Below, piece after piece: positions 9,295-17,999 of a stretch of 64,000 nucleotides of DNA. Source of the DNA: Clostridium porci (GTDB lineage: Bacteria; Bacillota; Clostridia; Lachnospirales; Lachnospiraceae); the NCBI RefSeq assembly GCF_009696375.1, contig NZ_VUMD01000007.1, positions 1-64,000 of the forward strand, written 5' to 3'. The position numbers and the translations under genes are program-made. Within the stretch, counting starts at the first letter, position 1, and the number at the start of each line of letters is the position of its first letter. Under the pieces are notes generated by a model. The model did no database searches, was not told the DNA's origin, and worked only from the letters and a program-made list of their open reading frames with translations.

Positions 9295-9738
9295 ATGATG
9301 AATGATACTTATAAAAATCCACAACAAACTACAGGAAACCGGCAGAAGAATAATTCCACATCCACGGATCGGTACGCTACCTGCGCTCTGATTGCAGGTA
9401 TCACAGGACTTATTTGCAGCTTTTTCTATCTGCCTGTCTCATTAATCAGCGGCACCAGCTCCCCCACGGGACTTATCTGCGGTGTATTGGGTATTATCCT
9501 TGCTATCATGTCAAGGAAAGCAGGGGTAAAGCCCGGCCAGCCTATGGCTACCCGCGCTATCATAGGCATTGTACTGAGCATCCTTTCCATTGTACTGACC
9601 TTTTTCTTCTTTCAGATGCTAGTCAGCTACTATGAAACTCTCAGTGATCCGATTAAGGGGCCTCAGCTCAACGACCTGATTAACCGGGTTCAGGAACAGC
9701 TGAATCAGCAGCTTCAGCTTTACGGCAACCCATCCTGA
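9295..9738 (+). CDS. DUF4190-like small membrane protein
   Basis: 147 residues. A polar N-terminus (1-27) is followed by ATCALIAGITGLIC, a glycine-rich GLICGVLGIILAIM segment and a third long hydrophobic stretch (IIGIVLSILSIVLTFFFF), giving two to three membrane segments in the DUF4190 pattern. The C-terminal 30 residues are polar and glutamine-rich. Function unknown. It converges with the DUF2752 gene, only 11 bases apart. Confidence 0.7.
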   Translation: MMNDTYKNPQQTTGNRQKNNSTSTDRYATCALIAGITGLICSFFYLPVSLISGTSSPTGLICGVLGIILAIMSRKAGVKPGQPMATRAIIGIVLSILSIVLTFFFFQMLVSYYETLSDPIKGPQLNDLINRVQEQLNQQLQLYGNPS

Positions 9739-9749
9739 CCGGCCATGAC

Positions 9750-10103
9750 CTATCCATGCCACAAAGGCAACGGATTCAGACCGAAAAGTACAAGAATCGC
9801 ATTTTTCACCACCCAGTTAACAATCACAATTCCTACAGCAACGTGCACAAGGAACAACTCATGCCCCAGATACCATCTGGGGTTTTTCGTTACCCTGGCA
9901 ACTGCCAGACTAAGAAGCTCCGCAGCCACTACCACTGCCGTATAGAGCACAAGGGGATGATACTGAAGGCTTAAAAGCAGATCTCCGTGCAGGAGAGCCT
10001 TTAGCGCTCTTGTACCTCCGCAGCCTGGACAGTAAAGCCCTGTAAAACGTTGAAAGGGGCAGGGAACACCCCGCCTTATAATCTGCAATAAATCCTGAAG
10101 CAT
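9750..10103 (-). CDS. DUF2752 family membrane protein
   Basis: 117 residues. It carries the family signature CPGCGGTRA after a CP...G segment near the N-terminus, then two hydrophobic helices and a short LNPLPLW tail. DUF2752 proteins are small inner-membrane proteins of unknown role. I chose the ATG at 10103 because GGAGG lies 6 bases upstream; the longer frame (from 10190) has an uncharacteristic charged leader. It follows hom by about 115 bases. Confidence 0.82.
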   Translation of the reverse strand: MLQDLLQIIRRGVPCPFQRFTGLYCPGCGGTRALKALLHGDLLLSLQYHPLVLYTAVVVAAELLSLAVARVTKNPRWYLGHELFLVHVAVGIVIVNWVVKNAILVLFGLNPLPLWHG

Positions 10104-10217
10104 AGTTTCCTCCCTGTCCCCCGGCTTCCTGATGCGGCTATCGTCCGCTCTCCCTCCAAAATCACTTTCAAAAACCCTAGCACCCTTCACAGAACGCTAG
10201 CAAAAAAGCAGCAGCCT

Positions 10218-11459
10218 TTACAGCACCCCGCGAATGATCTGCTTGATACCAAAATCGGATCTCCCCTGCTCCTTTCTGTCATAAGCAGTCGCAGCCGCTT
10301 TCAACTCTTCCTCTGACATCTCGGATGTCAATACCGCAAATTCGTCTAAGCCGTAGAGCTCTATAACTTCTGCATCTCCAAAGGCCTGCTTTATATCCTG
10401 CTCCTTATTTCTGTAGGAGCCTGCCACTCTGACAAAATAGCAAAACCGTGCCTTATCCATAGGCTCGATGGGCTGTTTTTCGCTGCTCCATCCAATCGCT
10501 ACATTCCGTTTCAGATTCTGAGCTGCCTCAATGATATCAGACACAACTGCGCTGGCTGTAGGAAGCTTCCCTGCACCGCTTCCGTAGAACATGGAAACTC
10601 CCAGCATATTCCCTCTGACCATAATTCCATTAAAAACATCACTGACCGAATACAGCGGATGATTCTTCTGAATCATCACAGGAGCAACAAAAGCAGTCAC
10701 CTTACCATTCTTCATACGGCTGGTTCCCAACAGTTTTATGGAAGTTCCCATTTTCTCAGCGTATTTGAAGTCTATATCTGTAATTCTGGTCATGCCCTCC
10801 GTATAAATATCCTCATAATTCACTTCCCGGCCTGTTGCCATTGCTGTAAGAATCGCAATCTTACGACAAGTATCATGTCCTTCTACATCCGCCTCAGGAT
10901 TCCTCTCCGCATATCCCAGATTCTGTGCCTCTTTGAGAGCATTTTCAAAGGTTTCTCCCTCCCTGTCCATCTTAGTGAGAATAAAATTGGTCGTGCCGTT
11001 GAGAATACCGGTGATCTCTTCAATCCGTTCCCCCATCAGACATCTGTAAAAAGGCCTTATAATTGGAATGCCGCCGCCTACACTGGCCTCAAAGAAAAAG
11101 TTTACCTGCTTCTCTCTGGCAATGGCCAAAAGCTCCGTCCCGTAAGCCGCCACCAGGGCTTTATTGGAAGTCACCACATGCTTGCCTGCTAAAAGGCAGG
11201 CCTTCACAAAAGGATACGCGGGATTTAGCCCACCCATGGTTTCCACTACGATTTTGACTTCCTTGTCCTCCTCAATGATTTGAAAGTCATGAACAATTTT
11301 ATCTGCCACCGGGCTATCGGGAAAATCCCTTAAATCCAGCACATACTTTAACTCTACTTCCTGTCCCGCCTGCTTCGCGATAACATCCCTGTTTTTATCC
11401 AGAATTTCCACTACACCTGAACCAATGGTCCCATATCCTAACACTGCTGTTTTAATCAT
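10218..11459 (-). CDS. hom: Homoserine dehydrogenase
   Basis: Reduces aspartate semialdehyde to homoserine for threonine and methionine synthesis. NAD(P)-binding GYGTIG is at residues 8-13, the catalytic-domain hallmark NGTTNFIL is present, and a compact C-terminal ACT-like segment begins near residue 345 (CYFVRVAG), which suggests feedback control by threonine. At 413 residues it is slightly shorter than the common 430. The ACT-domain gene pheB lies 63 bases upstream, a frequent Clostridial pairing. Confidence 0.96.
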   Translation of the reverse strand: MIKTAVLGYGTIGSGVVEILDKNRDVIAKQAGQEVELKYVLDLRDFPDSPVADKIVHDFQIIEEDKEVKIVVETMGGLNPAYPFVKACLLAGKHVVTSNKALVAAYGTELLAIAREKQVNFFFEASVGGGIPIIRPFYRCLMGERIEEITGILNGTTNFILTKMDREGETFENALKEAQNLGYAERNPEADVEGHDTCRKIAILTAMATGREVNYEDIYTEGMTRITDIDFKYAEKMGTSIKLLGTSRMKNGKVTAFVAPVMIQKNHPLYSVSDVFNGIMVRGNMLGVSMFYGSGAGKLPTASAVVSDIIEAAQNLKRNVAIGWSSEKQPIEPMDKARFCYFVRVAGSYRNKEQDIKQAFGDAEVIELYGLDEFAVLTSEMSEEELKAAATAYDRKEQGRSDFGIKQIIRGVL

Positions 11460-11522
11460 ACTACGTTACGCTCCCTGTTATATAATTTTTACGTTGAAGC
11501 TGCTGACACAATCTCTTTTATG

Positions 11523-11966
11523 CTATTCTCTTGCCAGAATCTTCACATAATGTATGCCGTCCAGCACCTCTATCTCCTCTATCATGCTTGAAACATTTCC
11601 TGTATCGTCCCTTACCTCTACGCTGAGGGTGAGGGTAGCTACTCCATTAACAGGAATGCTCTGGTGAATGGTAAGTATATTGGCCCTGTAAACCGCCACC
11701 ACGTGAAGGAGGTCACTAAGCAGTCCCTGCTCGTCATCCATCTGTACCACCAAGGTAACGGTCTTGCCCTTTGTATTGTCATAGAAAGGGAAAATGTCAT
11801 CCTTATACTTATAAAAGGAGCTACGGCTAATTCCCACCTTATCCGTTGCCTCCTGAACCGTGATAGCCCTCTCTGTCTCCAGCAGCTTTTTGGCTTCCAC
11901 CACCTTTAAAAGCACCTCTGGTACTGCTTTTTGCTTTACCACAAAATATTTGCTTTTATCCTCCAT
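11523..11966 (-). CDS. pheB: UPF0735 ACT-domain protein (PheB-like)
   Basis: 147 residues: an N-terminal helix-turn-helix-like part (VQEATDKVGISRSSFYKYKD) and a C-terminal ACT domain (from about residue 69, TVTLVVQMDDEQGLLSDLL). This matches the UPF0735/PheB family, thought to sense amino acids and often found next to hom. Its molecular action is unknown. A promoter lies at 12031-12059 and hom follows, so the two probably form an operon. Confidence 0.88.
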   Translation of the reverse strand: MEDKSKYFVVKQKAVPEVLLKVVEAKKLLETERAITVQEATDKVGISRSSFYKYKDDIFPFYDNTKGKTVTLVVQMDDEQGLLSDLLHVVAVYRANILTIHQSIPVNGVATLTLSVEVRDDTGNVSSMIEEIEVLDGIHYVKILARE

Positions 11967-12030
11967 CTTCTATCCTTTCACCGCCTCACCTTTTGTCCGC
12001 TTTACAAATACACATGTTCTCATAGGGAAG

Positions 12031-12059
12031 ATATTAACACACTTTTATTTTAAATGCAA
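12031..12059 (-). promoter_or_regulatory. Sigma-A promoter of pheB-hom
   Basis: Minus strand TTGCAT (12054-12059), 17 bases, TAATAT (12031-12036), about 65 bases before pheB. Confidence 0.65.
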
Positions 12060-12104
12060 CTCTTTTTTATAGATCATATCTTGCAAAAAGCCAACTAGAT
12101 ATAA

Positions 12105-12150
12105 AGAAAACCGCAGGAATCCTTTTACTATCCGATGGGATTCCTGCGGT
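12105..12150 (-). terminator. Terminator after prfB
   Basis: Perfect 13-bp stem ACCGCAGGAATCC with its complement (12110-12122 and 12138-12150), followed on the minus strand by TTTTCTTT. Confidence 0.85.
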
Positions 12151-12204
12151 ACTTTTCTTCCGTTATATTTTTATGCTCTTTTGAGTCTATGTGGTATTTT
12201 CAGC

Positions 12205-13342
12205 TTAATCCTCCGGCAAAACATTCTTATCCGGACACCCCAAACTCATCCAGCGCAGATACGCACTGATAAAGAGATCCAGGGCTCCATCCAGCACAGC
12301 GTCCACATTGCCGCTCTCCTCCCCGGTTCGATGATCCTTGACCATAGTATAGGGCTGAAGCACATAGGAGCGGATCTGGCTGCCCCAGCCGTTATCCTTT
12401 ACATCCCCACGGATTCCCGCTGCCTTGGCAGCCTGCTCCTCCTGCCTTAGCATAAAGAGCTTGGCTTTCAGCATCTGCATGGCTTTGTCCTTGTTCTGAA
12501 ACTGGGAACGTTCATTCTGACAAGTAACCACAATTCCAGTAGGATAATGGGTAATACGAATAGCAGAGGACGTCTTGTTAATGTGCTGTCCGCCGGCGCC
12601 GCTGGATCGGTAGGTATCCACCCGGATATCATCTGGACTAATTTCAATGTCAATATCCTCCTCAATCTCCGGCATAATATCGCAAGACACAAAGGAGGTC
12701 TGACGTTTTCCTGCGGCATTAAAAGGGGAGATACGCACCAAACGATGAACTCCATGCTCAGAGCGCAGGTAACCGTAAGCGTTTTCCCCATTAATCTGGA
12801 CAGTTACAGACTTAATACCTGCCTCGTCACCATCCAAAAAGTCCAGAACCTCTGTCTTAAAGCCCCTTTTCTCCGCCCAACGGCAATACATCCTATAAAG
12901 CATGCTGCACCAGTCGCAGGATTCCGTACCGCCCGCGCCTGCATTCAGCCGGAGAATGGCATTGTTGGCGTCGTATTCACCAGACAATAAGAGCTTCATC
13001 CGCATTTTTTCCAATGTCTCGGAAAAGTGCTCCAGCATCTCCTGAATCTCAGGAATCAGAGAAGCGTCCTCCTCCTCGTATCCCATCTGAATCATTATCT
13101 GAATATCCTCATATTCCTGCTCCAGACTTCTAAAGGTATCTACCTCGTCCTTCAGATTCTTGGCTTCCCTGACCATTTTTGTGGATCTCTCAGGGTTATC
13201 CCAGAATCCAGGCTCCTCCATAGACTTATCTAACTCATCAATCCGCCTGACCTTGCTATCCAGGTCAAAGTGAATCCCTCACTTCCACTAATGGTTTATC
13301 ATACGTTGATAACATATATTTAAAATTATCTAACTCTACCAC
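12205..13342 (-). CDS. prfB: Peptide chain release factor 2, programmed +1 frameshift
   Basis: RF2 reads UGA/UAA stops. The gene is split in two frames: a 25-codon first part starting with GTG at 13342 and ending in CTT TGA (13270-13265), and a 353-codon second part one base ahead. Shifting at CTT TGA C joins them into a 378-residue protein with no other change. In joined numbering SPF is at 205-207 and GGQ at 250-252, the same positions as in E. coli RF2. An SD-like GAGGGA is just upstream of the shift site. This is the known autoregulatory switch of the family. Confidence 0.95.
13264..13280 (-). promoter_or_regulatory. prfB recoding site
   Basis: Minus strand GAGGGA (13275-13280), then TTCA, then the slippery CTT TGA C. 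The spacing from the SD-like core to CTT is a little longer than the E. coli AGGGGG-TAT-CTT arrangement. Confidence 0.9.
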
Positions 13343-13390
13343 AGCTTCACCCGCTTTCCATTTCTATTTTTTATTCCTATTTTTAGACCT

Positions 13391-15964
13391 TTATTTAATG
13401 CGTCCGCAGCACTGCTTATATTTCTTGCCGGAGCCGCAGGGGCACGGATCATTTGGATAGATTTTTTCTTCCTGGCGGCGCTTTGGCGCACTTGCCAGAG
13501 AAGCGTCCTTATTCGTGCCTGTTACCTTTGCAGCAGGCTCACGCTCAACTCTCTGCTCCACACGGATATGGAAGAGAATACGTACCGTCTCTTCCTGAAT
13601 GGAGGCCATCATAGCCTCGTACATTTCATATCCCTGCATTTTATACTCTACAACCGGATCTCTCTGGCCATAGGCCTGAAGGCCAATTCCTTCACGCAGA
13701 GCATCCATATCATCCAGATGAGCCATCCACTTGTTATCAATAACCTTTAAAAGAACTACACGCTCTATCTCACGGATTTGCTCAGGCTCCGGGAACTCAG
13801 CCTCCTTAGTCTCGTAAAGCTTGATGGCCTCTTCCTTTAAGCTGTGCTTCAGCTCATTCTTCTTCATTGACTTTTTCTGACTCTCGCTAAGCATGACCGG
13901 CTTTAGGGGAATCACAGGAAGAAGAAGGGTGTTAAGCTCCTTCAAATCCCACTGAGCCGGTACCTGATCGTCGGCAATAGACATATCAACTGCATTCTCC
14001 ACGATATCCGTGATCATTTTCAGAACCAGATCCCGCATGTTATCCCCGTCTAGAACCTTGCGGCGTTCTTCGTAGATAACCTCACGCTGCTCATTGTTCA
14101 CTTCATCGAATTTAAGGAGCTGCTCACGGATACCGAAGTTGTTGCTCTCAATTTTCATCTGAGCCTTTTCAATAGCATTGGACAACATCTTGTGCTCAAT
14201 CTGCTCCCCATCCGGCACTCCGATAGCCTCAAACATCGCCATAAGACGGTCGGAACCAAACAGCCTCAACAGATCATCCTCCAGAGACAGGTAAAACCTG
14301 GACTCCCCCGGATCGCCCTGACGCCCAGAACGTCCGCGCAGCTGATTATCAATACGGCGTGACTCATGACGTTCTGTGCCGATAATTTTAAGACCGCCTA
14401 AAGCCTTTGCCTCATCATCCAGCTTAATATCCGTACCACGGCCCGCCATGTTTGTGGCAATGGTTACAGAACCGGTGATACCTGCATCTGCCACAATCTC
14501 GGCCTCCATCTCATGGAATTTAGCATTCAGCACCTTATGAGGGATTCCTCTTTTAGTCAGCATCTTGCTTAAGAGCTCAGAAGTCTCAATGGCGATGGTG
14601 CCAACCAGTACCGGCTGACCCTTCTCATGAGCTGCCGCAACCTCATCCACAACTGCTTTGAATTTCTCTTTTTTTGTCTTATATACTGCGTCCTCCAAAT
14701 CCTTACGAATCATAGGACGGTTCGTGGGAATCGCAATTACATCCATTCCATAAATATTGCGGAACTCCTTCTCTTCAGTTAGAGCTGTACCGGTCATACC
14801 TGCCTTCTTTTTAAATTTATTAAAGAAATTCTGAAAGGTAATGGTAGCAAGGGTGCGGCTCTCACGGCGGACATTTACATGCTCCTTTGCCTCGATTGCC
14901 TGATGCAGTCCATCGGAATAACGGCGGCCCGGCATGATACGTCCCGTAAACTCGTCTACAATCAGCACTTCATCATCCTTAACGACATAGTCCTTATCAC
15001 GAAACATCAGGTTATTGGCGCGCAGAGCCAAGATGATGTTATGTTGAATCTCCAGATTCTCCGGATCTGCCAGATTCTCAATGTGGAAAAATTCCTCCAC
15101 CTTCTTAACACCCTGCTCTGTAAGGTTTACCACCTTATCCTTCTCATCCACAATAAAATCACCGGTCTCCTCGATCTCCTCACCCATGATGGCATCAAGC
15201 TTGGAAAACTCCTTGGATACAGTACCCCGCTCCAGCTGACGGGCCAAAACATCGCAGACCTCGTAAAGCTTGGTAGACTTACCACTCTGGCCGGAAATAA
15301 TTAGGGGAGTTCTGGCCTCGTCAATCAGTACAGAGTCCACCTCGTCAATAATACAATAGTCTAGATCACGAAGCACAAGCTGCTCCTTGTAAATGGACAT
15401 ATTATCACGAAGGTAATCAAAGCCTAGCTCATTGTTCGTTACATAAGTGATATCGCAGGAATAAGCAGCCCTGCGCTCCTGGCTACTCATATCATTTAAT
15501 ACCACACCCACAGTCAAACCTAAAAATCTGTGAACCTGGCCCATCCACTCGGCATCACGCTTTGCCAGATAGTCATTAACGGTTACAATCTGCACGCCCT
15601 TTCCAGCAAGCGCATTCAGGTAAGCCGGGCAGGTTGAAACCAGTGTCTTGCCTTCACCTGTACGCATCTCAGCAATACGGCCCTGGTGAAGAACAATACC
15701 TCCTATAAGCTGTACGGGGAAATGCTCCATATTCAGGCTTCTTCTAGCAGCCTCACGTACCACAGCAAACGCCTCCGGCAGAAGATCATCCAGAGTAGCC
15801 CCATCAGACAGCCTCTCTTTAAAAATTCTGGTCTGATCTCGCAGCTCTTCATCTGATTTAGCCAGCATTTCCGGGCGCAGGCTTTCAATCTTCGCCACGA
15901 TTGGCCTTATCATCTTCAGTTCTCTTTCACTGTGAGTCCCGAACACTTTTTCAATTACGTTCAT
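13391..15964 (-). CDS. secA: Preprotein translocase ATPase SecA
   Basis: SecA is the motor that pushes preproteins through SecYEG. 857 residues with Walker A (MRTGEGKT), [15 protein letters not shown], the preprotein crosslinking domain, a second helicase domain ([10 protein letters not shown]...[13 protein letters not shown]) and a C-terminal zinc-binding tail [14 protein letters not shown] that contacts SecB or ribosomes. It lies 48 bases upstream of prfB, so both probably share the promoter at 16135-16163. secY is in the ribosomal operon of the same window. Confidence 0.98.
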   Translation of the reverse strand: MNVIEKVFGTHSERELKMIRPIVAKIESLRPEMLAKSDEELRDQTRIFKERLSDGATLDDLLPEAFAVVREAARRSLNMEHFPVQLIGGIVLHQGRIAEMRTGEGKTLVSTCPAYLNALAGKGVQIVTVNDYLAKRDAEWMGQVHRFLGLTVGVVLNDMSSQERRAAYSCDITYVTNNELGFDYLRDNMSIYKEQLVLRDLDYCIIDEVDSVLIDEARTPLIISGQSGKSTKLYEVCDVLARQLERGTVSKEFSKLDAIMGEEIEETGDFIVDEKDKVVNLTEQGVKKVEEFFHIENLADPENLEIQHNIILALRANNLMFRDKDYVVKDDEVLIVDEFTGRIMPGRRYSDGLHQAIEAKEHVNVRRESRTLATITFQNFFNKFKKKAGMTGTALTEEKEFRNIYGMDVIAIPTNRPMIRKDLEDAVYKTKKEKFKAVVDEVAAAHEKGQPVLVGTIAIETSELLSKMLTKRGIPHKVLNAKFHEMEAEIVADAGITGSVTIATNMAGRGTDIKLDDEAKALGGLKIIGTERHESRRIDNQLRGRSGRQGDPGESRFYLSLEDDLLRLFGSDRLMAMFEAIGVPDGEQIEHKMLSNAIEKAQMKIESNNFGIREQLLKFDEVNNEQREVIYEERRKVLDGDNMRDLVLKMITDIVENAVDMSIADDQVPAQWDLKELNTLLLPVIPLKPVMLSESQKKSMKKNELKHSLKEEAIKLYETKEAEFPEPEQIREIERVVLLKVIDNKWMAHLDDMDALREGIGLQAYGQRDPVVEYKMQGYEMYEAMMASIQEETVRILFHIRVEQRVEREPAAKVTGTNKDASLASAPKRRQEEKIYPNDPCPCGSGKKYKQCCGRIK

Positions 15965-16134
15965 GGCATACTCTCCTAACTTCTTCCTTAATTTAGAAAC
16001 TAACCCTCAACCAGCGCCTGTATCTGCAGCGTCTGTCTGTTCAGATACCTCTGTACTATCTAGTATCGGTCCTCTGGTTCTTGTCTATTCCTTATAAACA
16101 CTACATATACTGCACTTATGGTATAATCCTACTT

Positions 16135-16163
16135 ATTGTAGCACTTGGGGCCGATTAATTCAA
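16135..16163 (-). promoter_or_regulatory. Sigma-A promoter of secA-prfB
   Basis: Minus strand TTGAAT (16158-16163), 17 bases, TACAAT (16135-16140), giving a leader of about 160 bases before secA. Nothing else is evident between 15965 and 16300. Confidence 0.65.
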
Positions 16164-16312
16164 CGAGTTAATAAAAAATTAACATTTTATCTGCAAAATA
16201 ATTAAATAGAAAACTAGCAGAAGATCAGACGGCTCCGGCGATCCAGCTTCAAAATTTTCTCGCATATTTTCTGCCTATCCTACAAAAACTACTATAGACA
16301 GGAGGTATGATC

Positions 16313-16516
16313 ATGGCAAAAGCAGGAATGAGAAGGCCCAGCCCTTACGATGCTCATAATCACGGAACCGAGAACCAGCATAAGATGAATCGTCCCAAAA
16401 ATGAGCAGGCTCAGGTTCCCGAAATTCAGGGAGCCGCAAAAAATGGCAATGCCAAAGCCGGGCCCATCAATGCGCCCAGCTGGGCCAGGGACGCTTACAA
16501 AAACGGAGATAATTAA
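16313..16516 (+). CDS. Small conserved-looking protein of unknown function
   Basis: 67 residues, hydrophilic and rich in Asn, Lys, Pro and Gly, with no membrane segment. An ideal AGGAGG ends 7 bases before the ATG at 16313; the ATG two codons earlier is too close to it. I believe similar short MAKAGMRRP-type proteins occur in other Lachnospiraceae, but cannot name a function. It stands alone. Confidence 0.65.
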   Translation: MAKAGMRRPSPYDAHNHGTENQHKMNRPKNEQAQVPEIQGAAKNGNAKAGPINAPSWARDAYKNGDN

Positions 16517-16815
16517 TAACCGGATTTACAGTTTATACAAATTGATTCTTCATTTACAGCCGGCGGACCCGGTCATCTGGCGTCCGCCTATATCATGTAA
16601 GGTTCTGACACCTGTTCGATTTAAGAAGCAGTTGCCTCAATATCCACTCGAACTAACCGTTATATCTGGTATGAAGCCTTCTGATGCCATCTGACAAAGC
16701 CAGCTGAACTTTCCTATGAAAAAATAGAGCCTCATCCAACCGAAAACCAGCTTTGCCTTTTCCGGGCTTACGGTCAACCAAGCATATTGCACAAAAAATG
16801 TGTTCGATTATAGAA

Positions 16816-16930
16816 CTGTCCACATTATCCACATTGTTTTATACACGTTACTCCCAAAGTTATCCACATTATAATTTGTCCATTTTAAGGCAAAAAGCAG
16901 TTATACACTGACTTATCCACATTATCCACA
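16816..16930 (+). promoter_or_regulatory. Cluster of DnaA boxes
   Basis: Four perfect TTATCCACA boxes, all on the plus strand, at 16825-16833, 16860-16868, 16913-16921 and 16922-16930. Two TTATACAC variants sit at 16839-16847 and 16901-16909, and a degenerate box at 16816-16824. An AT-rich block (about 16931-17015) follows. No dnaA or dnaN is near and gene direction does not switch, so this is probably a DnaA-binding regulatory or titration site, not oriC. The rest of 16517-17146 holds only a GGCGGAC/GTCCGCC hairpin near 16562-16588. Confidence 0.7.
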
Positions 16931-17146
16931 GGTATATAATTCTTATTATAAATTCTTCACCTGAGTTTAACAAAAATTTTATTTTTGTATACTTATAATA
17001 AATTTTAAAATTTCAGGATAAAATACAAGGCTATCGCTTGACACGTTGCAGCGTCTGTCAATATGAGTAATCTCCAAGGTTCAGCTAATAGAGCTACATT
17101 TTTATAAAAAATCAACACAAATTGTTTGGCAATTCACGGTTTTTAA

Positions 17147-17175
17147 TTGTAATTTTATAATAAATATGATATAAT
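17147..17175 (+). promoter_or_regulatory. Sigma-A promoter of hpf
   Basis: TTGTAA (17147-17152), 17 bases, TATAAT (17170-17175); the RBS AAAGGAG follows at 17191-17197. Confidence 0.7.
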
Positions 17176-17206
17176 ATCAACATCTTGAAAAAAGGAGTTG
17201 ATGATT

Positions 17207-17737
17207 ATGCGTTATACCATAACAGGACGAAACATTGAGGTAACTCCAGGTTTAAAGGCTGCCGTTGAAAAGAAAATCGGCAAACTGGAACACTTCTTTA
17301 CTCCAGATACTGAAGTAATTGTAGCGCTGAGCGCTCAGAAAGACAGACAGAAGATTGAGGTTACTATCCCTGTAAAGGGCAATACAATCCGTGCCGAGGA
17401 ATCAAGCACTGACATGTATGTATCCATCGATTTGGTAGAGGAGGTAATTGAGCGCCAGATCCGAAAATATAGAAAGAAACTCATTGATAAGAAGCAGGCT
17501 GCCATTTCCTTCTCCCAAGCATTTATTGAGGAGGAGGATGAAATTCAGGATGACGAAATTCAGATTGTTAAGTCAAAGAAATTTGCTATCAAGCCAACTA
17601 TTCCTGAGGAAGCATGCCTTCAGATGGAGATGCTTGGACACAGCTTCTATGTATTCTTAAACGCAGACACGGACCAGGTTAACGTGGTATATAAGCGTAA
17701 AAATGGCACCTACGGCCTTATTGAGCCGGAATTCTAG
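17207..17737 (+). CDS. hpf: Ribosome hibernation promoting factor, long form
   Basis: 176 residues. The N-terminal half (1-100) is the HPF/RaiA domain (ITGRNIEVTPGLKAAVEKKIGKLEHF) that sits in the 30S decoding centre. The C-terminal domain (about 118-176, ending DQVNVVYKRKNGTYGLIEPEF) dimerises ribosomes into 100S particles. I start at the ATG before RYTITG, 9 bases after AAAGGAG; two upstream in-frame starts are also possible. It has its own promoter and terminator. Confidence 0.95.
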   Translation: MRYTITGRNIEVTPGLKAAVEKKIGKLEHFFTPDTEVIVALSAQKDRQKIEVTIPVKGNTIRAEESSTDMYVSIDLVEEVIERQIRKYRKKLIDKKQAAISFSQAFIEEEDEIQDDEIQIVKSKKFAIKPTIPEEACLQMEMLGHSFYVFLNADTDQVNVVYKRKNGTYGLIEPEF

Positions 17738-17824
17738 ATAGTTATTTTAAAAATATGGACAAGAGGAATGCTGCCAAACAGAACTGCGAGAGCAAATTGA
17801 ACAGCAGCCAGCCCTCTCCAAGAC

Positions 17825-17866
17825 AAAAAACACGGTTCCAAGTGGCTGCTGGAACCGTGTTTTTTT
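17825..17866 (+). terminator. Terminator after hpf
   Basis: Stem AACACGGTTCCA / TGGAACCGTGTT, 9-base loop, followed by a T run. Confidence 0.9.
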
Positions 17867-17933
17867 GCAGCATGTTCGTAAAAACCTATTCTATAATATC
17901 TCCTTTTGATTGCCTTCTATGTTTCATAAAACA

Positions 17934-17978
17934 CAAAAAGGAATGGCTTACCCAGCTCATGACCAGTATGCCATTCCT
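17934..17978 (-). terminator. Terminator after the NlpC/P60 gene
   Basis: Stem 17939-17951 with 17966-17978 (12 of 13 pairs), followed on the minus strand by TTTTTGTGTTTT. Confidence 0.8.
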
Positions 17979-17999
17979 CATAGATTTTATATTTTTTTC

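Noticed and set aside
12468-12791. A 107-codon minus-strand frame inside prfB
   Set aside because: Out-of-frame shadow of the conserved RF2 sequence.
16816-17015. DnaA-box cluster as the chromosomal origin oriC
   Set aside because: No dnaA, dnaN, recF or rpmH nearby, and highly expressed genes on both sides point the same way, so replication passes through here instead of starting.
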